Shown here one piece after another: positions 15,559 through 22,825 of a DNA stretch of 52,576 nucleotides. The stretch lies in IMG/VR virus record IMGVR_UViG_3300047560_000375, positions 1 through 52,576 of that record; one strand, written 5' to 3'. The stretch is from a virus. The notes under the pieces were generated by a model that was not told the DNA's origin, made no database searches, and saw only the letters and a program-made list of their open reading frames with translations. How positions within the stretch are numbered: the stretch's first letter is position 1; every line of letters begins with the position of its first letter. The position numbers and the translations under genes were made by a program.

Positions 15559-16127
15559 GTTGATTCTCCTAGTAAATTCATATGCACTACGACAAGATGT
15601 GCATAGGCAACTGCGTGACTACGTTTGAATGTGTAGCCGTCTGTGCCCTTATCCCATACTGTTTTAGAAATGTCAGACCATGATTGACCTATCAAATGCT
15701 TTTTACCTGGACGAATGATTGCTAAAAACATAGCTAGTCTGGGTATGCTATCGATTGGTTCGGGCATTTTTTCTAAGTTATAGTATTGATTATTTAAGTG
15801 AATTAGCTTCTCTACAAAATCTTTATCATTGAGTTTAGACCAATCTGGATCACGCATTAATGAATGTAAGTGTTGTTCATCTTTTACGTTTTCATAAACA
15901 TGAACATTCAGTAAGTCTAATTTGAAATAGCCACGCTTTTCTGCCTCAACATAATCGATACTAGCCATGTCAGTTGCAGGATCATATGGTACATCAGTAA
16001 TGTAAACACCCGTAGCATGATGACGAATAGGTTTAACATTACGCATTGCCGCACGTGTGTGTTGAATTAGTTTCAATAATTCATCACGATTGCCAAAGTC
16101 AATATCTACGTCTGAATCTATTCTCAT
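15555..16127 (-). CDS. Miniature C-family DNA polymerase core (DnaE alpha-like fragment)
   Basis: 190 residues carrying the DnaE polymerase motifs in the same order as bacterial Pol III alpha, but compressed. SDVDIDF (5-11) matches PDxDxDF with the paired catalytic Asp. HATGVYI (37-43) matches HAGGVVI. GYFKLDLL (66-73) matches G-x-V-K-F-D-F-L with the third catalytic Asp (Asp71). RPG (139-141) and FKRSHAVAYA (167-176) match RPGP and FNKSHAxAYA. PHP, thumb, fingers, beta-binding and OB regions are missing; full DnaE is about 1100 residues. Known as a fragment annotated 'DNA polymerase III alpha' in aquatic T4-like phages; its activity is unknown. Coupled (ATGA) to the exonuclease gene upstream. 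Confidence 0.75.
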   Translation of the reverse strand: MRIDSDVDIDFGNRDELLKLIQHTRAAMRNVKPIRHHATGVYITDVPYDPATDMASIDYVEAEKRGYFKLDLLNVHVYENVKDEQHLHSLMRDPDWSKLNDKDFVEKLIHLNNQYYNLEKMPEPIDSIPRLAMFLAIIRPGKKHLIGQSWSDISKTVWDKGTDGYTFKRSHAVAYAHLVVVHMNLLGEST

Positions 16128-16684
16128 CTTGGTGTTACCAATCCTGCTTTCATTAATTTCATATATCCCTGTTGTACAACAATCGCTTGTCGTTCAGCAT
16201 CTTCCACAGCTTTGTGACTAGTTGAATGACCACCGTCTTTTAAACTTACTTGAGTAACTTCGTACAATGTTCTTGTGTCTCGCATTGACCAGAAGGGCCA
16301 GGGGATAGGGTTGGGTTTATCACTAACCTGTCTCCAGGCATGCTCCATAACGATAAGGTCAAATGGAGCGCCATTAGACCAGACAGCACGGCGATTCCAA
16401 CAAAACTTATAAAGGGTCTCCATGCACTCTTTAAACGGGATTCTACCTTCTTCACTGAATGCTTCTTCGAGGGCAGCCGGGTTTTGTTCGCTCCACCACC
16501 GTAATGTATCTTCATTTATGCTCCTATTATATATCTCAGTTTGATCCTCTACTGTAGGTTTTAACTCAAGTCGTTCTACAACACCTGAACCTTTAGGATC
16601 AAATCTAACTGCACCAATAGAAAGAATAACACAATCAGGTGTTGTGTTCAAACTCTCAATGTCAATCATAATATCATTTGCCAT
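16124..16684 (-). CDS. dexA: DEDDh 3'-5' exonuclease (DexA / Rv2179c-like)
   Basis: 186 residues. ExoI is MIDIESL (Asp8/Glu10 region), with an early Ser-Ile-Gly-Ala-Val-x-Phe strand; ExoII is WSNGAPFDLIVM; ExoIII is HKAVEDAERQA, giving the His and final Asp. This is the Rv2179c/DexA type of DEDDh nuclease, acting on ssDNA or RNA 3' ends; T4 DexA (227 residues) is the phage reference. The gene overlaps the miniature DnaE core by four bases, so the pair could act together, for example in proofreading or end trimming. ATG 16684 follows the last array gene by one base. Confidence 0.88.
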   Translation of the reverse strand: MANDIMIDIESLNTTPDCVILSIGAVRFDPKGSGVVERLELKPTVEDQTEIYNRSINEDTLRWWSEQNPAALEEAFSEEGRIPFKECMETLYKFCWNRRAVWSNGAPFDLIVMEHAWRQVSDKPNPIPWPFWSMRDTRTLYEVTQVSLKDGGHSTSHKAVEDAERQAIVVQQGYMKLMKAGLVTPR

Positions 16685-16685
16685 T

Positions 16686-16931
16686 TTATTCCCAGCGTAG
16701 TAAAAATAATGTTAAATCTGCATCGTTGCATAAGACAATCTCTCCCATTTCTGTATTGTCAATCCAACGATTGTCACCTGTTTCTTCTCTGTATCCGGAC
16801 TTACCAAATGTTTCAACACACCAGTTGTATATTTCAGATGCATCTACTTCTCCCTTACCTTTCCAAGAAATAGTATGGATGTTTTTTTTACTTCCATAAT
16901 AACGTTCTGTTTTGTGTGTGAAACTGCTCAT
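16686..16931 (-). CDS. LRW-array protein 1
   Basis: 81 residues. It has both array signatures: a helix motif E-I-Y-N-W-C (ASEIYNWCVETFG, about residue 33) and the C-terminal tail NDADLTLFLLRWE. Between them GDNRWIDN forms a short hairpin-like segment. This suggests a compact alpha-beta-beta-alpha domain of about 55 residues. Cytoplasmic, no signal. Last member of the array before the exonuclease gene. Function unknown. Confidence 0.7.
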   Translation of the reverse strand: MSSFTHKTERYYGSKKNIHTISWKGKGEVDASEIYNWCVETFGKSGYREETGDNRWIDNTEMGEIVLCNDADLTLFLLRWE

Positions 16932-17296
16932 TGTTTTAATACGTGTACAATATACTTTTTCTCTAACCTATCGGTGAATGTTTCAACATCATCCATGTTG
17001 TCAAACACTGCACCTAAAACTTCTCTGGGATCTTTTATATCACCACTTCTACGAATGCATTCCATCAAATCTTGTGAAGTTGATGTTGCTAACAATGTAG
17101 AACTCAACCACAACACATAACCGTTTGTTAATACGATTCCTATTTCCCAACTCTTAGAATCGTTAGCAATCATTTCAACTAACACATACAACTTTTCAGA
17201 ATATACATCTAAGCCAGTGATGTGGTTGTTCCAAGTAACTTTGTACTTGCCTTTGATTATTTCTAATTCACAGAGGTCAGTTTTTCCACATTTCAT
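16928..17296 (-). CDS. LRW-array protein 2 (divergent)
   Basis: About 122 residues from ATG 17296; the frame extends to a TTG at 17329 inside the previous gene. The N-terminal 75 residues look beta-rich (KYKVTWNNHITGLDVYS, WEIGIVLTNGYVLWL). The C-terminal tail ...RLEKKYIVHVLKQ is a degenerate form of the E-x-K-Y-x-x-F-x-L-R-W ending. No other motif. Overlaps both neighbours. Confidence 0.6.
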   Translation of the reverse strand: MKCGKTDLCELEIIKGKYKVTWNNHITGLDVYSEKLYVLVEMIANDSKSWEIGIVLTNGYVLWLSSTLLATSTSQDLMECIRRSGDIKDPREVLGAVFDNMDDVETFTDRLEKKYIVHVLKQ

Positions 17297-17555
17297 AAGT
17301 AAACTTTGCTTTATCGCCCCAGACTTCAACGTACAATATACCGCCTGCTAACCAAAAATCCCATCCACTGTGTCGCTCACCTAAATTTCTGCGACACCAC
17401 TTGATATGTTCCATTTCATTAATTTTACGAAAGTTTAAATCAATTTTATATAACACGTGACCATTGCGTGTGTCCCGTTCTACACCGCTACGGTCTTCTT
17501 GTTGACCATATTGTTGTAACGGGGCGAATGTTCCTGTGCTTGTTCCTAATGCCAT
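17277..17555 (-). CDS. LRW-array protein 3 (divergent)
   Basis: About 92 residues from ATG 17555, which overlaps the upstream stop by one base (TAATG). It keeps the helix motif NEMEHIKWCRRNLG and the central Trp segment (GWDFWLAGG), but the tail is altered to DKAKFTYEMWKN. N-terminal 40 residues are polar and probably flexible. Confidence 0.6.
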   Translation of the reverse strand: MALGTSTGTFAPLQQYGQQEDRSGVERDTRNGHVLYKIDLNFRKINEMEHIKWCRRNLGERHSGWDFWLAGGILYVEVWGDKAKFTYEMWKN

Positions 17556-17773
17556 TATTGATACCTCAATGCGAACCATGTCGCCAATTCTTCTTTGTAA
17601 AACTTGAATATTGTATGTCGATTATACACTGCATCACCTGACCAGTCATCGTATTTGGGCTTGTGATATTCAAAGTCAAAGTCTATACCCTGAACATACC
17701 CTTGACTTCGTAGTTCTCTGACAATATCTAAGACTTCACTAGGAAGCCAATCTACTATTTTGACTTCTTTCAT
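17555..17773 (-). CDS. LRW-array protein 4
   Basis: 72 residues, MKEVKIVDWLPSEVLDIV at the start; tail YKEELATWFALRYQ fits the array pattern with Tyr for Trp. Helix 1 is SEVLDIVRELRSQGY, followed by a Tyr-rich hairpin. ATG 17773 overlaps the upstream TGA (ATGA). Confidence 0.65.
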   Translation of the reverse strand: MKEVKIVDWLPSEVLDIVRELRSQGYVQGIDFDFEYHKPKYDDWSGDAVYNRHTIFKFYKEELATWFALRYQ

Positions 17774-18018
17774 TCTGGAAACATTATCCTAAACCAAGTA
17801 GCATACTTATCTTCTTGGAACGTAAGGTTCCAAACTGTCACGTGGCCCCTATAAGTCACGCCGTGCCCTTCCATTTCTACTTCTTCTGTGCCTTTCTTAG
17901 CAATCCAACCTTCTCCGCCGATTGAGTTGTGAAGGTAGTGAAGTCTCGGGCCTACATTCTTAGCAAGCCAGTTTTCGTGTTCACCGTATAGTTGTTTGAT
18001 TTTAATTGTGACCGCCAC
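17770..18018 (-). CDS. LRW-array protein 5 (divergent tail)
   Basis: 82 residues from GTG 18018, supported by GGAGG seven bases upstream, the strongest ribosome site in the array. Tail QEDKYATWFRIMFPE keeps the acidic-aromatic helix and replaces LRW with a RIMF ending. Centre is a Gly/His-rich strand region (GHGVTYRGHVTVWNL). Confidence 0.65.
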   Translation of the reverse strand: MAVTIKIKQLYGEHENWLAKNVGPRLHYLHNSIGGEGWIAKKGTEEVEMEGHGVTYRGHVTVWNLTFQEDKYATWFRIMFPE

Positions 18019-18264
18019 TTATCCTCCCCATCTTAGTGCGGCTAGTAAATAATCACGCTCGTGTCTAAATTTTGATTTAATCATGCCCTCTTCGATTTCC
18101 CATAGTGCATGACGTTCACAATTGTCAATCGCTTCATATAACCAAATAATAAATTCTGAACACACTTCATCTTCTTTTTCTATAGGAAAATGCACACGTA
18201 GTTCATACCAACCTGGCTTCATATCAACCCAATTTTTATTGTAGATTACGTTATGAATTCTCAT
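18019..18264 (-). CDS. LRW-array protein 6
   Basis: About 81 residues from ATG 18264, whose ATG overlaps the upstream TGA (ATGA); ATG 18270 is also possible. Tail RHERDYLLAALRWGG. Contains a helix with EFIIWLYEAIDNCERHALW in place of the usual W-C helix. Confidence 0.65.
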   Translation of the reverse strand: MRIHNVIYNKNWVDMKPGWYELRVHFPIEKEDEVCSEFIIWLYEAIDNCERHALWEIEEGMIKSKFRHERDYLLAALRWGG

Positions 18265-18527
18265 GCCCATCGCAAAATAAACCATTCCATATCTTTTTGT
18301 TCACGAAACCAAAACCTAGAATTATTTATATACCATCGACCACCGGGAACAAACACACCGCCTTCAGGTCGGGGTCCATATGTTGTCTCACACCATTCTA
18401 CCATTTCATCCCATTCTGTTTTAAACCAAGTTGGAACATCTGCAACAAATTCAGGTTGCACAGTAAAATATCTTGCTCCGTAAACTCGCCCTTCATCAAT
18501 TAATAATGCTTTGTCAATTATCGTCAT
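18261..18527 (-). CDS. LRW-array protein 7
   Basis: 88 residues. Clear helix motif WDEMVEWCETTYG, central GGRWYINNSRFWF and the classic tail REQKDMEWFILRWA. Close in layout to array proteins 1 and 18. ATG overlaps the upstream stop (ATGA). Confidence 0.7.
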   Translation of the reverse strand: MTIIDKALLIDEGRVYGARYFTVQPEFVADVPTWFKTEWDEMVEWCETTYGPRPEGGVFVPGGRWYINNSRFWFREQKDMEWFILRWA

Positions 18528-18805
18528 GTGAATCTCAATAAAAAAATAATATATTTTTTCTCGTCCATAATTTTATATCCATCAGTTATATTGCCGTCTA
18601 CTATGTTCATCTTTATACCATAGTTTGCTTCAATGTAATCTTCAAACTCAAATGCATCAAATTGTCCAGCAAGGTCATTCAGTGATTCCATGTACTCTAT
18701 GCGAACTTTTTTTAATGCACTCCAGTAATCCCAGCGTTTCTTACGAAATTCCATTTCTGGGCCATCGTCATCATAATCTTGAAATGATTTAGGAATGTTA
18801 GTCAT
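18524..18805 (-). CDS. LRW-array protein 8 (YI-NYGIKM subgroup)
   Basis: About 93 residues from ATG 18805, two bases after the upstream stop; the longer frame to 18865 lies inside the previous gene. Contains EDYIEANYGIKMNIVDG, then a hairpin and tail MDEKKYIIFLLRFT. The same block (KYIENNYGIKMWI) is in array protein 13, so these two are recent paralogues; protein 15 is a more distant relative. Confidence 0.7.
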   Translation of the reverse strand: MTNIPKSFQDYDDDGPEMEFRKKRWDYWSALKKVRIEYMESLNDLAGQFDAFEFEDYIEANYGIKMNIVDGNITDGYKIMDEKKYIIFLLRFT

Positions 18806-18806
18806 A

Positions 18807-19067
18807 TCAAACCCATCGTAGAATAAACCACTCAGCGTCTTGTTTATTTTCAAACACATAGTCACTACCTAATCTACGATAGTCACCGGTACATGTCCCA
18901 GCTAACCAAATCTGTATATCAGTCGCTTGAGGACCATTCTTAAAATAAAATTTTACAGGTGTCCAACCGGTTTCAATTAACATAGTTGCTATGATTCCTT
19001 CATCAATTTCTTTGGCAATTTGTTTGCCAATCTCATCCATCATTTCTTCTTCTAGTGTTTTTCTCAT
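18807..19067 (-). CDS. LRW-array protein 9
   Basis: About 86 residues from ATG 19067, overlapping the upstream TGA (ATGA); the 127-residue frame to 19190 would cover the previous gene. N-terminal helix is acidic (RKTLEEEMMDEIGKQIAKE). Tail ENKQDAEWFILRWV is a near-perfect array ending. Confidence 0.7.
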   Translation of the reverse strand: MRKTLEEEMMDEIGKQIAKEIDEGIIATMLIETGWTPVKFYFKNGPQATDIQIWLAGTCTGDYRRLGSDYVFENKQDAEWFILRWV

Positions 19068-19408
19068 ACCCATCTTAATGTCATCCAGGTAAATAATTCT
19101 TCGTTTACTAAAAATCGTGTCATAGCAAAATGACAACCCTCTGTTTCTTCTGCATACTTCCACAAATGCGGTGGTTGTGTAAGTATCCACGATTCAACAC
19201 TTGGTCTAACATCAATTGCTATGCAGTTATGAGGGTATAACACAGTTTCGTTTTGATTCTCAACGATTAAGTAAGGCTTGAATGAAACTTGACCGTTTTC
19301 TACTTTAAAGGGGCTAGATGGGTCACCGGGCTTGGTAAATTTTTCAGTAACCTCTTTCTGAAGATTGCCACCCATCATCTTTAACACTCTGTTTATTGAT
19401 TCTAACAT
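19064..19408 (-). CDS. LRW-array protein 10
   Basis: About 114 residues from ATG 19408, overlapping the upstream stop (TAATG). N-terminal Lys-rich helix, central strand region, tail VNEELFTWMTLRWV. Confidence 0.68.
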   Translation of the reverse strand: MLESINRVLKMMGGNLQKEVTEKFTKPGDPSSPFKVENGQVSFKPYLIVENQNETVLYPHNCIAIDVRPSVESWILTQPPHLWKYAEETEGCHFAMTRFLVNEELFTWMTLRWV

Positions 19409-19851
19409 TAACTCCACCTCAACTTGAACATGATATAGTCTTGCTCATTCATAAAAGCAAAGTAAACAAAGTCACTACCACCAATATCATTGAACCACCA
19501 ATCTTCGTGGGTATCACCGTCTATGCCTATTCCAGTTTGACGATATACTCTATTAATATCCATGCGATACTTGAATCTACATTTAAGTTCACACCAATCT
19601 CGCATATCTTCGTAACCAAATCTAAGTCCGCCGGGTCCCCAATCAGCTATACATTGATAAGCATAATGTGTGGTATCACATCTAAACACATATTTGTACT
19701 TAGAATAGAAGTCACTTACCTTATCAGCATAGCGGACAACATCAGGATCACGATTGTGTCTATAGCTTCGCCATGTAAGGTAGCCACTCTTTGCTAACTT
19801 TCGGTGAGCAAGATATCGGCGCCAACGTGCTTTAAGTCTTAGTATTTTCAT
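19408..19851 (-). CDS. LRW-array protein 11 (with basic N-terminal extension)
   Basis: 147 residues, the longest array protein. The first 35 residues are very basic (MKILRLKARWRRYLAHRKLA) and may bind nucleic acid or membrane. Then YEDMRDWCELKCRF (array helix), a DWWFND segment and the tail MNEQDYIMFKLRWS. Overlaps the upstream gene by 20 bases. Confidence 0.7.
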   Translation of the reverse strand: MKILRLKARWRRYLAHRKLAKSGYLTWRSYRHNRDPDVVRYADKVSDFYSKYKYVFRCDTTHYAYQCIADWGPGGLRFGYEDMRDWCELKCRFKYRMDINRVYRQTGIGIDGDTHEDWWFNDIGGSDFVYFAFMNEQDYIMFKLRWS

Positions 19852-20134
19852 AAACTAATAAATCAAATGCTGTTGCATATTGTGTTTCAGGCTCCATATG
19901 AAAGCCTGTGCCCCACACTACCCATACTTTTCTTTTGTATGCTTTCTCCCAGAAGATGCGTTTACCCGTGACTGTCTTTCTAGGTAAAAAAGCAAAGTAC
20001 TCTGTCCAAGGATAGCAATCTGCGCCACCTTCTATAATTGTGTATTCCATAGGGTTAAATCCTGCAGGTATATGTCTTCCAATTCCATTAAAACTCATGT
20101 TGTCTCCGATGCTTCTGTTCCAAAGTATTTTCAT
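19832..20134 (-). CDS. LRW-array protein 12 (divergent)
   Basis: 100 residues from ATG 20134 (ATGA overlap). It ends EPETQYATAFDLLVYENTKT: the acidic-aromatic helix is kept but LRW is lost and the chain continues. Centre is aromatic and basic (FWEKAYKRKVWVVWG). ATG 20098 is an alternative start. Confidence 0.6.
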   Translation of the reverse strand: MKILWNRSIGDNMSFNGIGRHIPAGFNPMEYTIIEGGADCYPWTEYFAFLPRKTVTGKRIFWEKAYKRKVWVVWGTGFHMEPETQYATAFDLLVYENTKT

Positions 20135-20361
20135 TTGTGTTTAAGTATGCACCACGTATACTTACCTTCGTCTAAAATTTCAAAAGTACCATCAATCTTA
20201 CCGTCATTATGAATCCACATTTTTATTCCATAATTGTTCTCAATGTACTTGTCAAAACTATCGCTGAACCCTGTGTATGACGGTTCATAGTAACCAGTAT
20301 ACTGCTTGTCGTATTCTGTTTTAAGAATTCTTAACAAGTGCCAGTAATCGTACTTGTTCAT
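20131..20361 (-). CDS. LRW-array protein 13 (YI-NYGIKM subgroup)
   Basis: 76 residues, paralogue of array protein 8 over FxxxYIExNYGIKMxI and the following hairpin; tail LDEGKYTWCILKHK is a degraded LRW. ATG 20361 overlaps the upstream stop (ATGA). Confidence 0.68.
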   Translation of the reverse strand: MNKYDYWHLLRILKTEYDKQYTGYYEPSYTGFSDSFDKYIENNYGIKMWIHNDGKIDGTFEILDEGKYTWCILKHK

Positions 20362-20636
20362 CTATATTCTTTCATAGTGATTTCTTCATACTCACCTGCA
20401 AATGCTATTCTGAATACTTTAGCGGATTCACTGTGTTCAAACTGAACCACATCATAGTCTATTGGTCTATCCATTTTACTGTAAACACTTTGCCACTCAA
20501 CATGCCAACGACTGAATGGACCTTTCTCTGGATAGGCTTCTGCCCATTGGTACATCTCAGTGGTACACTTTTTTACTTTGAATCTGTATGTAAAAACTGG
20601 GCGATTGTTACCACCGCCACCGTAAAAATATTCCAT
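20358..20636 (-). CDS. LRW-array protein 14 (extended tail)
   Basis: 92 residues. Helix TTEMYQWAEAYPE and central RWHVEW match the array; the tail EHSESAKVFRIAF runs on for ten more residues (to MKEYR). The ATG at 20636 directly abuts the upstream stop at 20637. Confidence 0.62.
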   Translation of the reverse strand: MEYFYGGGGNNRPVFTYRFKVKKCTTEMYQWAEAYPEKGPFSRWHVEWQSVYSKMDRPIDYDVVQFEHSESAKVFRIAFAGEYEEITMKEYR

Positions 20637-20888
20637 TTATTGCCACCTCAGCAAGAACATTACGAACTTTTGTTCATCAACTACACGATAATCTTTCATA
20701 TTGTAATCTTTGTCTAACTTTACTTCTACCCCGTATTCGACCAACACATGATGAAGTTGTGCATCATATACAGGATTGCCTGTGACTACTTTTGCTTCTG
20801 GGAGAACTGACCAATAATGATTAGGTGACGGTTGTCCTATACTTTCCACGGCTCGTGCCAATATTAGTTGTAAGTCACAAGATTTCAT
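20637..20888 (-). CDS. LRW-array protein 15
   Basis: About 83 residues from ATG 20888 (ATGA overlap with the upstream TGA). HHVLVEYGVEVKL then DYRVVDEQKFVMFLLRWQ; the middle is distantly like the NYGIKM subgroup. Confidence 0.68.
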   Translation of the reverse strand: MKSCDLQLILARAVESIGQPSPNHYWSVLPEAKVVTGNPVYDAQLHHVLVEYGVEVKLDKDYNMKDYRVVDEQKFVMFLLRWQ

Positions 20889-21112
20889 GCCCACCTCAAC
20901 AAAAACCATTCATAATCTTGTTTGCGCTTAAAAGCAAAGTAACGAGTAACATTTCTCCAATTTTTACTTTTGAAGTTTGTGTAACAGAATCGCTCGGCGT
21001 TACCAATATCATACCAGGATTTGATTTCCATCTGATAGGGCCAGTAGGTATCATTTTGCCAATAACCGTCAAACGATCTCTCAATCAAATTTTTCACTGA
21101 TGTATTATCCAT
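20885..21112 (-). CDS. LRW-array protein 16
   Basis: About 75 residues from ATG 21112 (TAATG overlap). GNAERFCYTNFKS stands in place of the W-C helix, then NWRNVTRYFAF and tail KRKQDYEWFLLRWA. Confidence 0.7.
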   Translation of the reverse strand: MDNTSVKNLIERSFDGYWQNDTYWPYQMEIKSWYDIGNAERFCYTNFKSKNWRNVTRYFAFKRKQDYEWFLLRWA

Positions 21113-21372
21113 TATGACCACTTCAATACAAAAAATGTATGACTTTCTTCATTGTCCCACCGCAAGTACCAACCTTGTGTGCTAGTTTGAATCAGTTTAC
21201 CACCTAATGGTTTAAGTTCACGATTTGCAACAGTAATAGGCATCCAACCATTCAATCTAGCAGTAATAGAACAAGTGTTCCAGAAGTCATTAAAATACTT
21301 GGGCCAAGGATCATGCCATGGTCTGCCTACAGGAACGATAAATCTTTCTCTAACAAAATAAGGTTCTCTCAT
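21112..21372 (-). CDS. LRW-array protein 17
   Basis: About 86 residues from ATG 21372 (ATGA overlap). Pro/Trp-rich N-terminus, centre with QGWYLRW, tail DNEESHTFFVLKWS. Confidence 0.68.
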   Translation of the reverse strand: MREPYFVRERFIVPVGRPWHDPWPKYFNDFWNTCSITARLNGWMPITVANRELKPLGGKLIQTSTQGWYLRWDNEESHTFFVLKWS

Positions 21373-21605
21373 AGCCACCTCAAACTAAAACGAATTGCAT
21401 CTTCTTCTTTTAAGAAATAAAAGTCCATGTAATCTTCAGTTGGGTGTGTCGTATAATATGTACCAGGCACGCCGTAATGTTCCATTGCCCAAATGCAGGT
21501 TTCATCCCAATCACTAATAGTATCACCCTTCTTCCAGGGTATGCGTACTCTAGTACCCCGCCAGTTTGAGGGTTTCTCTGATTTGTTGTTTAAGGTTTGT
21601 GTCAC
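21369..21605 (-). CDS. LRW-array protein 18 (first of the array)
   Basis: 78 residues from GTG 21605, overlapping the zinc-finger gene by 56 bases; no ATG is available further in. Helix WDETCIWAMEHYG, hairpin DYMDFYFL, tail LKEEDAIRFSLRWL. Being first, it marks the left boundary of the array with the zinc-finger gene. Confidence 0.65.
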   Translation of the reverse strand: MTQTLNNKSEKPSNWRGTRVRIPWKKGDTISDWDETCIWAMEHYGVPGTYYTTHPTEDYMDFYFLKEEDAIRFSLRWL

Positions 21606-22254
21606 GGTGAAACTTCAATGCCCATTGTTCAGGATTTATATAATCAGATATCATTTTAACTTGGGGTTGATTTAATGTCTCTAAAAAACGGACACCGCTA
21701 TCACTACAATATAACATCCATGGGGATATTTTACCCGTTGTGATTGCATAACAAATCTTATTTGAGTTTCCATATCTCAAATAATCACATGTTTGGATAC
21801 CTTCTTCGGTTGATTTTTCGATGCATGTTTCTATACTTCGGGCAATAGCGTCAAACGCATCTTCAGTTCGCAGATATTCAATCAAGTACTTTGTGTAGAT
21901 ACTATCTTGACACCAGCTGTCAATTTTGATTTGATTCTTTAATAACCAATCAACGAATCTACTAACATTCAGTGCATTGACATTGACACAATAACTTCCA
22001 AATTTAACAAATGCAATGTAGTAGGCGCTTTTTATGAATTCTTCGTATGTCTTTTGTTTTTTGCTTGCTGAATTCTTTTTATAGAATTGCAACCATGATT
22101 GAAATCCCAATCGATTGCCTTGCTTGTCTCTTTCAATCCAACGATGTTTATATTCACATATGTGCTTTAAGACCGTGCTTTCACGTGCAAATTCACGTTT
22201 GCAAAATTCGCATCCATACTTCACTGGCTTATCAATTGCCGCGGTCTCTTTCAT
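21550..22254 (-). CDS. C2H2 zinc-finger protein of T4-like phages, unknown role
   Basis: 234 residues. An N-terminal zinc finger is visible at residues 15-37: CEFC, then HICEYKH giving the two His. The rest is helical and aromatic (GFQSWLQFYKK; AYYIAFVKFGSYCV; SRFVDWLLKNQI; WCQDSIYTKYLIEYL). The arrangement recurs in T4-like phages as I recall, without a known function. The zinc finger and the surrounding replication genes suggest nucleic-acid binding. It overlaps the upstream gene by 23 bases and the array's first gene by 56. Confidence 0.65.
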   Translation of the reverse strand: MKETAAIDKPVKYGCEFCKREFARESTVLKHICEYKHRWIERDKQGNRLGFQSWLQFYKKNSASKKQKTYEEFIKSAYYIAFVKFGSYCVNVNALNVSRFVDWLLKNQIKIDSWCQDSIYTKYLIEYLRTEDAFDAIARSIETCIEKSTEEGIQTCDYLRYGNSNKICYAITTGKISPWMLYCSDSGVRFLETLNQPQVKMISDYINPEQWALKFHRDTNLKQQIRETLKLAGY

Positions 22255-22825
22255 ACTGTTCTATATCTTTGTCGGTTACTAAGTCACTTAATACATCAAT
22301 GTCCGCACGTTTCATTGTTGGGAAAATTTGTGCTAGATAATATTTCTTTTTATTTTCCTGAACGAATGCGTTAGCAACGTCATCAATGTCATTTGTATTT
22401 GCTTTGGGATAAATCTTTTTATAATACTCTTTGATATCTTTGATTTTTGCAGGCTCTTGTAGTTTAGAAACTTTTTCTTTGATTTGAGGGATCCATTGAT
22501 GAAACTGTTTTCCTAAACCCGGTGATGCCGCACACAACATCAGCCATTGTAATTTAGGATGATTCTGTACTTTCTCATTGAAAAAATGTTTGTTAGCATA
22601 TTCTGCTGTAGACATGATGTAATAACGTGACAATCCTTCACTACCCTTAATTGCGCTCATCCACAACAACATCATATACGGTACAAACTTCTTTTGTTGT
22701 TCGTCAGATAATTTATCATAGAACCCATAGTCTTTTTTATCTAGTGCGGCAAGTACTTCAAACAAGTCTAAGTCTTGCTTATCTAATTTTTCATCAGTGG
22801 GTGTTGCTGGTTTCTTTGTTGCCAT
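22232..22825 (-). CDS. Possible clamp-loader small subunit (gp62-like)
   Basis: 197 residues, close to T4 gp62 (187). Helical throughout. The central segment HPKLQWLMLCAASPGLGKQFHQWI resembles in pattern the T4 gp62 stretch with LMAAVPRGKRYGKW; the end holds DIDVLSDLVTDKDIEQYERD. gp62 would bind gp44 and open the gp45 clamp, but neither gp44 nor gp45 is in the window, so this rests on remembered similarity. An unrelated unknown is possible. The N-terminal 15 residues are Lys/Pro/Thr-rich and disordered. Start overlaps the upstream stop by one base. Confidence 0.45.
   Translation of the reverse strand: MATKKPATPTDEKLDKQDLDLFEVLAALDKKDYGFYDKLSDEQQKKFVPYMMLLWMSAIKGSEGLSRYYIMSTAEYANKHFFNEKVQNHPKLQWLMLCAASPGLGKQFHQWIPQIKEKVSKLQEPAKIKDIKEYYKKIYPKANTNDIDDVANAFVQENKKKYYLAQIFPTMKRADIDVLSDLVTDKDIEQYERDRGN

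Noticed and set aside
18323-18330. TATAAATA on the minus strand
   Set aside because: Within the coding part of array protein 7 and not before any gene start.
16686-21605. Array considered as decayed fragments of one gene
   Set aside because: Each has its own start and stop in ATGA/TAATG coupling and a conserved complete tail, unlike frameshifted remnants.
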